Source of the DNA: Pseudomonadota bacterium
GTDB taxonomy: Bacteria > Myxococcota_A > Polyangia > Haliangiales > Haliangiaceae
NCBI GenBank assembly: GCA_023430775.1
Contig: JAEYYY010000331.1
Location: forward strand, 1-8,377
Direction of reading: 5' to 3'
DNA: 8,377 nt
The notes under the pieces were generated by a model. That model saw nothing but the letters and a program-made list of their open reading frames with translations, was not told the origin of the DNA and made no database searches. This document shows, in pieces, positions 1-8,192 of the stretch. Made by a program: the position numbers and the translations under genes. Position 1 is the stretch's first letter. Every line of letters begins with the position of its first letter.

Positions 1-349
1 GCGGATCGAAGAAGTGATTCGCGCCGTGCTTGGCCGGGATATCGGCGAGCGCGGCGCCGGCGGCGAGCCACGCGAGCGCGGACTGGCGGCCGCGCGCATC
101 GGGCACCGAGCCGTGCGTGGGCGACAGCAGCTTGAGCGCCGAGCTGAGCGCGGGTGCGTCGGCCGGCGGGATCGTCAGCGCCTCGAACAGGCCGCCGGTG
201 AAGCCGAGCGAGACGAGACGCTTGTGAAGGCGCGACTTGAGCGCCGCTTGCTCGGCGAGCCCGGCGTGCGTGGTCTGTGGCTCCCACGCGTCGGCCCGAC
301 CCGGAAGAGCAAGGGCAACGGCGAGGGCAGGGGCGAGGAGTTTCTTCAC
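1..349 (-). CDS. Secreted protein resembling zinc-dependent phospholipase C / P1 nuclease (N-terminal 116 aa, partial)
   Basis: The gene reads leftward off the window edge, so only 116 residues are seen. It starts at a GTG (349-347) that overlaps the TGA of the upstream lipoprotein gene in a GTGA arrangement, which indicates translational coupling. Residues 1-21 form a clear signal peptide (MKKLLAP, a hydrophobic Ala/Leu core, then ADA). The predicted cut after A21 leaves Trp22 as the first mature residue, followed by the stretch WEPQTTHAGLAEQAAL and later NHFFDP (111-116). In zinc phospholipase C and S1/P1 nucleases the mature N-terminal Trp and a nearby His bind zinc, so W22 and H28 fit that pattern, with H112 and D115 as further candidate ligands. 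That family assignment is an inference from a short fragment; it could also be an uncharacterised exported protein. Export itself is well supported. The neighbour suggests a cell-envelope role. Confidence 0.7.
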   Translation of the reverse strand, partial: MKKLLAPALAVALALPGRADAWEPQTTHAGLAEQAALKSRLHKRLVSLGFTGGLFEALTIPPADAPALSSALKLLSPTHGSVPDARGRQSALAWLAAGAALADIPAKHGANHFFDP

Positions 350-1416
350 GGCCCCGTACCTCCGACGCTGACTGGCAGCAGCGTCTTGATCTTGTCGTGG
401 GTGATGCGGCCGAGCGCGACCGCGTCGTCGGCGGACGTGCACTGGCTCGCACCGCAGGTGATCAGCACGACGATGCCGCGCGGCGCGTCGAGGTAGCCGA
501 CGCCCTTGATCTCGTTGCCCGCCTGATCCTTCTCGATCGCGATGAACGAGCGCGATGCGATGTCATCCTTCTCGTTGAGGTTCGGCAGCTGGCTCGACAG
601 CGCTTCGTACTGCTCCTGCGCCTTGCCGGGATCGAGCTTCCACATGCGGATCGCGATGTCCCAGGTCTCCGGGCGACCGAGCGCCTTGAAGTGCTGCGAC
701 GAGTAGCTCGCGGTGTCGGGCTCGTCCTGGAGCGGACCGGTCTCGAACTGACCGTCGTACTTCGTCCGCTTCTTGATATCGGCCTCGGTCAGCAGCTGTG
801 CGGCGACGATGTACGCGCCATCGGTGCCGCGACCCGGACGGAGGTCATCGCCCGACGGACGCTTGCCATCGAGCTCGGCGCTCGCATCGGCGACCTCCCA
901 CTGGGTGAGCGCAGCCACCGCGGTGCCGCCACCGACGAACCGCAGGTGCCGCGCGTGCGAGAGCTCGGTGCGCCAGCGCTCGAGCAGCACCTGGTTCGCG
1001 TTCTGGGCGAAGTCCATCCGCAACCCGAGGTCGGTGAATCGCCGATCCGAGCGGTACGCGATGTAGCCGCGCTTGTAGATCAGGAGCGTGAACTCGGTGA
1101 CGCGCACGCCGCGCGGCAGATCGCCGAGCTCGGGCACCTTGTAATAGCCGGCGGCGTCGGTGGAGCCGACGAAGTCCTTCGCGCCGGCGGGCTCGGGAAG
1201 AGCGGTGCCGCGCTCGAGCGTCCACGTCGCGTAGACCAGCGCGCCGGCAACCGGCAGCTTGGTGGTGGAGTCGACCACGCGGCCGTTGAACGGACCGTTA
1301 AGCGATCCGGGCTCGGCGGCATCCGGCCGCACGCGGTACGGCGCCGTTCGCACCGCGGACTCCGCACAGGCGGCGAGAGCGAGAACGATCGCGATGCGAA
1401 GGAGCGAGATAACCAC
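346..1416 (-). CDS. Lipoprotein with carboxypeptidase regulatory-like (beta-sandwich) domain
   Basis: 356 aa. The frame stays open far upstream, but the chosen GTG at 1416 gives a short lipoprotein signal peptide (MVISLLRIAIVLALAAC) with lipobox L14-A15-A16-C17. The product is therefore predicted to be lipid-anchored in the envelope. Residues about 42-120 look like a carboxypeptidase-regulatory/transthyretin-like fold: GRVVDSTTKLPVAGALVYA at 45-63, then STDAAGYYKVP at 85-95 and a Tyr/Arg-rich strand ending near RGY at 116-118. Such domains usually bind or stabilise rather than catalyse. The rest (about 125-356) matches nothing I recognise. It is polar, with two close cysteines (C321 and C326) near the end that could form a disulfide. 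The stop overlaps the GTG of the downstream secreted-protein gene, so the two are co-translated. No ribosome site is obvious at the start. Function unknown; lipoprotein call fairly sure. Confidence 0.8.
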   Translation of the reverse strand: MVISLLRIAIVLALAACAESAVRTAPYRVRPDAAEPGSLNGPFNGRVVDSTTKLPVAGALVYATWTLERGTALPEPAGAKDFVGSTDAAGYYKVPELGDLPRGVRVTEFTLLIYKRGYIAYRSDRRFTDLGLRMDFAQNANQVLLERWRTELSHARHLRFVGGGTAVAALTQWEVADASAELDGKRPSGDDLRPGRGTDGAYIVAAQLLTEADIKKRTKYDGQFETGPLQDEPDTASYSSQHFKALGRPETWDIAIRMWKLDPGKAQEQYEALSSQLPNLNEKDDIASRSFIAIEKDQAGNEIKGVGYLDAPRGIVVLITCGASQCTSADDAVALGRITHDKIKTLLPVSVGGTGP

Positions 1417-1528
1417 GGAGCCGGCCGGTCTTAGCAAGGCACGCAGCGCGTTGCAAACCGGCACGGAGCCATTCCCGGAACTGGATCTTGCTGAGACACT
1501 GAGCCCGGGTTCAACCATCAGGGGTCCG
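1417..1528. promoter_or_regulatory. Divergent intergenic region between lipoprotein pair and signalling operon
   Basis: This 112-bp spacer must hold the promoters for both directions unless transcription enters from further away. On the minus strand a weak sigma70-like pair is visible: TTGCAA (1456-1451) and TAAGAC (1433-1428) with a 17-base spacer, placing the transcript start only a few bases before the lipoprotein GTG. On the plus strand I find no convincing -35/-10 pair and no sigma54 (GG-N10-GC) site before the FHA gene. There is no clear operator palindrome or terminator. Confidence 0.35.
1520..1524 (+). promoter_or_regulatory. Ribosome binding site (AGGGG) of the zinc-ribbon/FHA gene
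   Basis: AGGGG lies four bases before the ATG at 1529. The spacing is short but usable. It supports this start over the in-frame codons further upstream, because the zinc-ribbon motif begins at residue 3. Confidence 0.5.
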
Positions 1529-3004
1529 ATGCGCTGTTCGATGTGTGGCCACGATAGCCCGCCGGGGTCGGCGTTCTGCCTCAACTGTGGCAGCTCGCTC
1601 GCTCCGGCTTTCGGGCAGACTCCCGCACCCGCAGCGGGGTTGCCCACGGTGTGTGGTGTGTGTCGCGGCGAGAACCCGCCCGGGATGAAGTTCTGCCGCA
1701 GCTGTGGCTCGGCCCTCGCGGGCGGCGTGCCGTCGAACGTTCCGGTGGCAGCCACGATCATGTCGGACCAGCCCCACGCCGAAGTGCAGGCGATGATCGC
1801 GAAGGCCAAGCAGCAGCAGGGCATGCCTCCGGCAGGGCCGATCGGTGGCGGCATGCCTCCGCCGGGACCGATCGGTGGCGGCATGCCTCCGGCGGGGCCG
1901 ATCGGTGGCGGCATGCCTCCAGCGGGGCCGATGGGCGGCATGCCTCCGGCCGGTCCGGTGGGAGGTGCGCCACGCGGTCCGTCGGGTGCGATGCCCGCCG
2001 GTGCGTTTCCGCAGCCGGGCGCGTTCCCGCCGCCGGGCGGCAACAACTTCACGCCGCCGACGCTCGCGCCCGAGGCGGTGTCGCGCCCGCCGACGCCGGC
2101 GCGGCCGTCGAGCAACCAACCGCTGCCGGGCACGGTGACGTGTCCGCGCTGTGGCACCGCGACGCCGGCGAGCTTCTCGTTCTGCCAGCAGTGCGGCCTC
2201 AACCTGCAGGAGCAGGGGAAAGCGCCGTCGGGATCGCAGCCCGCCGCGCGTGCGCCATCGGCAGGCGTCGACGCGCAGGGCGCCACGATCGCCGCCGACG
2301 TGCGCGCACCGAACATGCAGCCGCGCGCGCAGCCGGCGGCCGCGACCGGCCCGGCGTGGGGCACCGCGGTGCTCGTCAATCGCGATGGCTCCGACGGCCA
2401 GCGCTACCCGCTCGCGGGCGAGTACCTGATCGTCGGCCGGATGGGCGCCGACATCGAGTTCTCCGAGGATCGCTTCCTGGCGCGCCAGCACGCGCGGTTC
2501 GAGCGCGGCAACGACGGCAGCGTCAAGGTCGTGCCGATGGATCTGCTGAACGGGGTGTTCCGCAAGGCCGACGCACCGGTCGATCTCGTCGACGGCACCA
2601 CGGTCCTCGTCGGTCGCGAGGTGCTTCGGTTCGAGCGCGTCGAGGGCGAGGAGTCGAAGGTGCAGCCGCTGGTGCGCCACGGCGTCGCGCTGTTCGGCTC
2701 GCCACCGCGCGAGCCGTGGGGTCGGTTGATGGCGGTGATCCCGTCGGGCGGCTATCGCGACGTCCGGCATCTCTCCGAGAAGGAGATCGTGCTCGGCCGC
2801 GAGGAGGGCGATATCGTGTTCCGCGATGACGCGTTCATGTCGCGCCGTCATGCGGCGGTGACGTGGGATGGCAAGAAGGCCCAGATCACCGATCTCGGCA
2901 GCTCCAACGGCACCTTCGTGCGGCTCGCCGGTCCCACCACGATCAAGCATGGCGATCACGTGCGCATGGGCGATCAGCTGCTGCGGATCGAGCTCGGCAA
3001 GTGA
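1529..3004 (+). CDS. Soluble protein with three zinc ribbons and two FHA domains
   Basis: 491 aa with no signal peptide or membrane segment, so cytoplasmic. Domains in order: zinc ribbon 1 (C3, C6, C17, C20), zinc ribbon 2 (C42, C45, C56, C59), a Gly/Met/Pro decapeptide repeat (98-146), a Pro/Ala-rich linker, zinc ribbon 3 (C205, C208, C219, C222), a disordered stretch, FHA 1 (about 278-370) and FHA 2 (about 398-490). FHA domains bind phospho-threonine peptides. FHA 2 keeps all the core residues: G423-R424, S438-x-x-H441 and the SSNGT motif at 458-462. FHA 1 keeps G303-R304, H321 and N341-G342, but has Ala318 where the phosphate-contacting Ser is expected and LLNGV in place of SSNGT, so it may not bind phosphopeptide. 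The phosphatase gene follows after one base, and a kinase lies in the same operon, so this is probably a reader or effector of that kinase. Its binding partner is not evident. Confidence 0.93.
   Translation: MRCSMCGHDSPPGSAFCLNCGSSLAPAFGQTPAPAAGLPTVCGVCRGENPPGMKFCRSCGSALAGGVPSNVPVAATIMSDQPHAEVQAMIAKAKQQQGMPPAGPIGGGMPPPGPIGGGMPPAGPIGGGMPPAGPMGGMPPAGPVGGAPRGPSGAMPAGAFPQPGAFPPPGGNNFTPPTLAPEAVSRPPTPARPSSNQPLPGTVTCPRCGTATPASFSFCQQCGLNLQEQGKAPSGSQPAARAPSAGVDAQGATIAADVRAPNMQPRAQPAAATGPAWGTAVLVNRDGSDGQRYPLAGEYLIVGRMGADIEFSEDRFLARQHARFERGNDGSVKVVPMDLLNGVFRKADAPVDLVDGTTVLVGREVLRFERVEGEESKVQPLVRHGVALFGSPPREPWGRLMAVIPSGGYRDVRHLSEKEIVLGREEGDIVFRDDAFMSRRHAAVTWDGKKAQITDLGSSNGTFVRLAGPTTIKHGDHVRMGDQLLRIELGK
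1820..1966 (+). repeat. In-frame 30-bp tandem repeat encoding a Gly-Met-Pro-Pro-x-Gly-Pro decapeptide
   Basis: Five copies lie head to tail inside the zinc-ribbon/FHA gene: 1820-1849, 1850-1879, 1880-1909, 1910-1936 (missing one Gly codon) and 1937-1966 (more diverged). The unit encodes GMPPAGPIGG with small changes, covering residues 98-146. Copies 1-3 differ at only a few bases, pointing to recent slippage or expansion. The segment is probably a flexible, disordered spacer between the N-terminal zinc ribbons and the rest. Its length may vary between strains. Confidence 0.92.
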
Positions 3005-3005
3005 C

Positions 3006-4163
3006 GTGACCGACGAGCCGCTGCCGCGCGACGAACGGATCAAGAAGCCGCTGGCGATCGAGCTGGCCGGCGCGACCGACATCGGTGCGGTACGCGAGCA
3101 CAACGAGGACTCGTTCCTCGTCGGTGATCTCGATGCCACCAAGCTCGTCGACCTCGGCGAGCCGTGGCGCTCCGAGGGTGCACGCGGTCCGTTGCTCGTC
3201 GTCTGCGACGGCATGGGCGGCGTCGAGGGCGGCGAGGTCGCGTCGGATCTCGCCGCGCAGGTGATGTGGCGCGAGATGCAGTCGACGCCTGCGACCAAGG
3301 ATCCGGAGGTGTTCGCGCGGCTGATGCGGCGCGCGGTGCGGATCGCGAACCACGACGTCCATCAGATGGCGAAGCGCGAGCCCGGCCTGCGCGGCATGGG
3401 CACCACGCTGTCGGCGGCCGGCGTGATCGGCGATCGCCTGATCGTCGCCACCGTCGGTGATTCGCGCGCGTACGTCCTGCGCAACAACGAGCTCGTCCAG
3501 GTGACGCGCGATCAATCGCTGCACTCGGCGCTGCTCGCCGCCGGCCACGACGAGCACGACGCCGCCAACGCCGGCGGTGCGATCCTGCAGGCACTCGGCG
3601 TCGCCGACGACGTCGAGCCGTCGCTGTCGATCATCGAGCTGCGCGCCGGCGATCGCGTGCTGCTGTGCAGCGACGGCCTGCACGGGCTGGTCGGCGATCC
3701 CGCACTCGCGCTGCTGCTGTCGACGCCTCACACCGTCGCCGAGTCGGTGAAGCTGCTGGTCGCGGCGGCGCGCGCCGCGGGCGGCACCGACAACATCACG
3801 GCGATCGTCTGCGAGCTCGGCGGCGAGCGGCTCTTGCCACCGGCCGACGCCGAGGACCTGCCGAAGTTTCGCGAGTTCGATCCGCAGCGCGAGGGCGATC
3901 CGGCGCTGACGTCGACGTCGTACGTCGCGCGCCGGCTGGCGGCACGGATCGGCATCCCCACCGCGTCGATCCCACCGACCATCCCGGTCACCGGTCAGCA
4001 CCCGGCGCTGCGCTCGCAGATCAACATCCGCGTGCCCAAGAGCGTGGCGGTCGAGGTCGACGGTCCGGCACGGCGCCGGCTGGCCGGTTCGATGTCCTGG
4101 GTGCCGTACATCGTCTTCGCAGTGGTCGCCTGCATGGCCGCTTGGTGGCTCGGCGGGCGGTGA
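3006..4163 (+). CDS. PP2C-family Ser/Thr protein phosphatase with C-terminal membrane anchor
   Basis: 385 aa, starting at a GTG one base after the stop of the FHA gene. No ribosome site is visible, so translation probably depends on the gene before it. The catalytic domain spans about 17-270 and has the PP2C metal-site motifs: TDIGAVREHNED (24-35), CDGMGG (67-72, D68), GDSRAY (151-156), SDGL (222-225, D223) and GGTDN (259-263, D262). All expected metal-binding Asp residues are present, so it should be an active Mg/Mn-dependent phosphatase that removes phosphate from Ser/Thr. A short insertion (about 39-61) sits between the first two motifs. After the domain comes a linker of roughly 95 residues rich in Thr, Ser and Pro (TSTS at 302-305), then one transmembrane helix (about 365-383) followed only by GR. 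The enzyme therefore faces the cytoplasm, tail-anchored. It is the likely antagonist of the kinase at 4735-6375. Confidence 0.95.
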   Translation: MTDEPLPRDERIKKPLAIELAGATDIGAVREHNEDSFLVGDLDATKLVDLGEPWRSEGARGPLLVVCDGMGGVEGGEVASDLAAQVMWREMQSTPATKDPEVFARLMRRAVRIANHDVHQMAKREPGLRGMGTTLSAAGVIGDRLIVATVGDSRAYVLRNNELVQVTRDQSLHSALLAAGHDEHDAANAGGAILQALGVADDVEPSLSIIELRAGDRVLLCSDGLHGLVGDPALALLLSTPHTVAESVKLLVAAARAAGGTDNITAIVCELGGERLLPPADAEDLPKFREFDPQREGDPALTSTSYVARRLAARIGIPTASIPPTIPVTGQHPALRSQINIRVPKSVAVEVDGPARRRLAGSMSWVPYIVFAVVACMAAWWLGGR

Positions 4164-4181
4164 GCGCTGTACCATTGCGGC

Positions 4182-4649
4182 GTGCGGGTCGTCATCGACC
4201 ACGTCGCCGGTAGCCGGCGCGGGCAACGGCAGGAATTTCCGGCGCCCGGAGACGGGGGGACCGGCGACGCGATCCATCGCGTGCGTTTCGGGCGGCACCC
4301 GGAGTGCGAGGTGTCGTTCGATCCGCACCGCGACATCGATGCGAGCTCGCGCCACGCCGAGCTGCGGAGCGTCGATGCCGGCTGGGTCCTGGTCGATCTG
4401 GGCAGCTCCAACGGCACGTTCGCGGAGGGGCATCGGATCACCGAGACCCAGGTCGCGCGCGCCACCCCGGTCAACATCGAGTTCGGTCCCGGCGGTCCGC
4501 GGGTCCGGTTGTTCGTGGGTGACGACGCCGAGATCGAGGCGCTGCCGCCGGCTCCCCTCGAGGTCAAGAAGCCTGCCTGGCTCGCCCCGGCGATCGGCGC
4601 AGTCGCGATCGGGATCCTGATCCTCGTCGTGGCAGTCGCGCGGTGCTAG
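4182..4649 (+). CDS. Small single-FHA-domain protein with C-terminal membrane anchor
   Basis: 155 aa. The GTG start at 4182 puts the first FHA strand (VVIDHVAGSRRGQRQEF, 3-19) right at the N-terminus. The FHA domain covers about 2-115 and is complete: G37-R38, S55-S56-R57-H58 and GSSNGT (74-79), so phospho-threonine binding is likely. A short Pro-rich hinge leads to PLEVKKPAW and one hydrophobic helix (about 133-152), and the protein ends ARC. There is no signal peptide, so the FHA domain should be held on the cytoplasmic face of the membrane. The gene lies 18 bases after the phosphatase and 85 bases before the kinase. Docking a phosphorylated partner, perhaps the kinase or phosphatase tail, near the membrane is a reasonable inference. 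No clear ribosome site is seen. Confidence 0.92.
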   Translation: MRVVIDHVAGSRRGQRQEFPAPGDGGTGDAIHRVRFGRHPECEVSFDPHRDIDASSRHAELRSVDAGWVLVDLGSSNGTFAEGHRITETQVARATPVNIEFGPGGPRVRLFVGDDAEIEALPPAPLEVKKPAWLAPAIGAVAIGILILVVAVARC

Positions 4650-4734
4650 GAGGCGTCGATCATCCTCAGTTCGCGGGAGTTTTTCGGGATTGTTGCGTGC
4701 GCACCCTCCCGACTTCTGCGAAAATCCGCGTGGG
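4650..4734 (+). other. 85-bp spacer upstream of the kinase gene with a weak inverted repeat
   Basis: This is the largest gap inside the operon. It holds CGGGAG (4674-4679) and its complement CTCCCG (4706-4711), with a 26-base loop that contains the 8-base palindrome GTGCGCAC (4697-4704). No T-run follows the right arm, so it is not a rho-independent terminator. No convincing promoter is visible. It may be an operator, an RNA stem affecting kinase translation, or chance in GC-rich DNA. Confidence 0.25.
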
Positions 4735-6375
<1,641 letters not shown>

Positions 6376-6379
6376 TCGA

Positions 6380-8083
6380 TCAACGGCGGAGCGCCGCGCG
6401 CGCTCGCTCTTCGCCCTTCGGATCATCGGCGCCGCCGTCGATCCACATCTGGAACGCGCTGCGTGCGTGCGCGGTGTCCCCGAGCGCTTCGGCGACGAAG
6501 GCCTCGAGCTCGATCGCTTCGGGCAGCGCCGGTGCTCGCGCACGCGCACGCGCGACGGCCTCCGCGGCACGCTCGTTGTCGCCGTCGGCGAGCGCCTGGC
6601 GGGCGATGCGCAGCTCGGCGCGAGCCGCGATCAACGTCGGCGTGCGATCCGGGTCGGCCTGCGGATCGGGCGCGATGTCGGCCGGAGGCGCAGGGCGATC
6701 GCCTTCGCGGCGCAGCTCGTGGCGAAGATCGAACGCCCGGAACCGTCCGTTCGCGCGCGGGTCGGCGATCCAGAGCTCGAGCGTGGTCGGATCGATGATC
6801 GCGGCGTGGATCGCGCGACCGTTGTCGATCGCGCCGCGATGACCGGGTGCGCGCGGCGTGTCGTCGAGGCCGCGGGTGTCGCGAAGGATCGAGGCCATCG
6901 CCGACACCTCCGCGAGCGGGTTCTTCACCAGCTTCGCGGCGCGCTCGGCACGCGGGACCGAAGGCAGCATGCGGCGCGCGCGATCGTTCTCCGGATCGCT
7001 GGCGAGCGCGTTGGTGGTGAGCAGATCGCCGATCGCGGGTGACTTCGGGTTGCGCTCGACGATCGCCTTGCTCGGCGTGCGCTCGACGATCACCCAGTTG
7101 CCGGAACCGCCATCGATGACGACGAACACCGCGGCACCGAGCGTCGGCGTCGACTCGACGAGCTTGATCGCCTCGTCGATCGTCTTCGCCTGTTCGAGGA
7201 CGGCGCGGGCGAGCTGCGCGACCGGTCGCGCGGAGCGGGTCGCGCGGACATCGCCGGTGCGGGTCGGGTGCACCATCACGGCGAGGCCGTGGGCGTTGAC
7301 CCCGGTGACCACGCCGACGGCGGTCGGCCAGCCCACGGCGGCCCACGAGTAGCGACCCTCGGGGTGTGCGATCGTGAGCATCGGCGTCGCCGCTTCGCCG
7401 CCGTCGTCGAGCCCGGGCAGCGCGAACGTGCGACCGATCCACACCCGCTCCAGCGACTTCTCCTGGCGGCCGATCACGGTCAGGCTCTCGGCGATGCCGT
7501 GTTGCTCGGCCTCGGCGGTGCGCGGCGAAGGGACGCCGATATCGAGCACGGCCTGGACGCGCACCAGATCGTCGTAGGCGAGGTCGGTCCCGCTGGCGAC
7601 GGCACCCCGCGTCAAGCCCGCCACCATCCGGCGATCGACATCGATCAGCGCGTCGTCGACGAACCGCCACCGCCAGGCCAGCCGCATGCCGTGGGTCGAC
7701 CCGCCGAGCAATCCGCTGGTCCCGACGGTGCCCTCGATCGATGGGGTCGACGCTGCGACCACCGCGGGGAGCAGCGGCGCGAGCAGCCGGCCGTGGGCCG
7801 CACCGATCCCGTGGGCATCGCCGGTGGTCCTGAGCACGGGGATCCCGCCGCTGTACGCCAGCGACGACGAGCCGAACACGAGGGCGGGTGGGGCGCCGGG
7901 AGCAGCCTGGACCTGAGAGATCGCGCCGTGGACGTCACCGCCCGGCATGTCGTAGGCGACGGATCTCCGGTAGATGAACCAGGCGACGACGATGGCGACC
8001 CCCAGCATGGCGACCGCGATCACACCCGCGCGCCATGGACGTGGTGCGCCGGTGCGGCGGCCTCCAATGACCAGGTCGGGCAT
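6380..8083 (-). CDS. Membrane-anchored peptidase C45 / acyl-CoA:6-APA acyltransferase-like protein lacking the catalytic Cys
   Basis: 567 aa from the ATG at 8083; an upstream in-frame GTG at 8119 would add 12 residues, but its only purine-rich site abuts the codon. The N-terminus has a basic stretch then one transmembrane helix (about 19-38), so the bulk is probably periplasmic. Residues about 78-445 resemble the C45 Ntn-hydrolase family (choloylglycine-hydrolase relatives): GIPVLRTTGDAHGIGAAHG (80-98), GRTFALPGLDD (217-227), GWPTAVGVVTGVNAHGLAV (251-269), TTNAL (356-360) and IHAAIIDPTTLELWIAD (425-441). These enzymes normally self-cleave to expose an N-terminal Cys. The matching place (near 197-205, IAESLTVIG) has Ala198, and the whole protein contains no Cys. 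It is either a non-catalytic relative or uses another nucleophile. Residues 487-567 are Ala/Arg/Glu-rich helices resembling TPR repeats. Family call fairly good; substrate unknown. It converges on the kinase gene. Confidence 0.85.
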   Translation of the reverse strand: MPDLVIGGRRTGAPRPWRAGVIAVAMLGVAIVVAWFIYRRSVAYDMPGGDVHGAISQVQAAPGAPPALVFGSSSLAYSGGIPVLRTTGDAHGIGAAHGRLLAPLLPAVVAASTPSIEGTVGTSGLLGGSTHGMRLAWRWRFVDDALIDVDRRMVAGLTRGAVASGTDLAYDDLVRVQAVLDIGVPSPRTAEAEQHGIAESLTVIGRQEKSLERVWIGRTFALPGLDDGGEAATPMLTIAHPEGRYSWAAVGWPTAVGVVTGVNAHGLAVMVHPTRTGDVRATRSARPVAQLARAVLEQAKTIDEAIKLVESTPTLGAAVFVVIDGGSGNWVIVERTPSKAIVERNPKSPAIGDLLTTNALASDPENDRARRMLPSVPRAERAAKLVKNPLAEVSAMASILRDTRGLDDTPRAPGHRGAIDNGRAIHAAIIDPTTLELWIADPRANGRFRAFDLRHELRREGDRPAPPADIAPDPQADPDRTPTLIAARAELRIARQALADGDNERAAEAVARARARAPALPEAIELEAFVAEALGDTAHARSAFQMWIDGGADDPKGEERARAALRR

Positions 8084-8143
8084 CGCGGGGGTAGTAGCCG
8101 AGCCCCGCGACGCGTGCACCCCCTGGTCACGAAGTTTTGCGCG

Positions 8144-8172
8144 TTGACCGATCTAGGGGGCGTTGCTAGCCT
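8144..8172 (+). promoter_or_regulatory. Sigma70-like promoter for the right-edge membrane protein gene
   Basis: TTGACC (8144-8149) and TAGCCT (8167-8172) are separated by exactly 17 bases. This is the best promoter match in the window. It would start transcription near 8179, giving a leader of roughly 14 bases that contains the ribosome site. It lies in the 109-bp divergent spacer shared with the C45-like gene, for which I see no comparable promoter. Confidence 0.5.
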
Positions 8173-8181
8173 CGTCGAATC

Positions 8182-8185
8182 AGGG
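8182..8185 (+). promoter_or_regulatory. Ribosome binding site (AGGG) of the right-edge gene
   Basis: AGGG sits seven bases before the ATG at 8193, which is a good spacing. It helps fix the start of a gene that is otherwise cut by the window end. Confidence 0.5.
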
Positions 8186-8192
8186 CCAGTCG

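Noticed and set aside
277..1434. 385-aa plus-strand open frame opposite the lipoprotein
   Set aside because: Shadow frame with Arg/Ala/Glu-rich composition and no domain; the minus strand has lipobox and signal peptide evidence.
1820..1966. Possible CRISPR-like array
   Set aside because: The units are head-to-tail 30-mers without unique spacers and lie in frame inside a coding sequence.
1417..2379. Long minus-strand open frame running from 2379 into the lipoprotein gene, suggesting a 677-aa protein
   Set aside because: The extra N-terminal part is antisense to the zinc-ribbon/FHA gene, is low-complexity, and is kept open by GC bias and the both-strand repeat. The lipoprotein signal peptide begins at 1416.
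1511..3298. 595-aa minus-strand open frame opposite the FHA gene
   Set aside because: The translation is Arg/His/Ala-rich without recognisable domains, as expected for a shadow frame of a high-GC gene; the plus strand has clear zinc-ribbon and FHA motifs.
6376..6379. Bidirectional terminator between the converging kinase and C45-like genes
   Set aside because: Only four bases separate the stop codons, and no GC-rich hairpin with a T-run is seen on either side.
8084..8119. GTG at 8119 as start of the C45-like gene
   Set aside because: The AGGGGG stretch runs directly into the GTG, leaving no spacer, and the added 12 residues carry no feature. It remains possible because the ATG at 8083 also lacks a clear ribosome site.
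8126..8149. Imperfect inverted repeat GTCA...TGAC overlapping the -35 of the right-edge promoter, as an operator
   Set aside because: Only four paired bases before a bulge; too weak to separate from chance.
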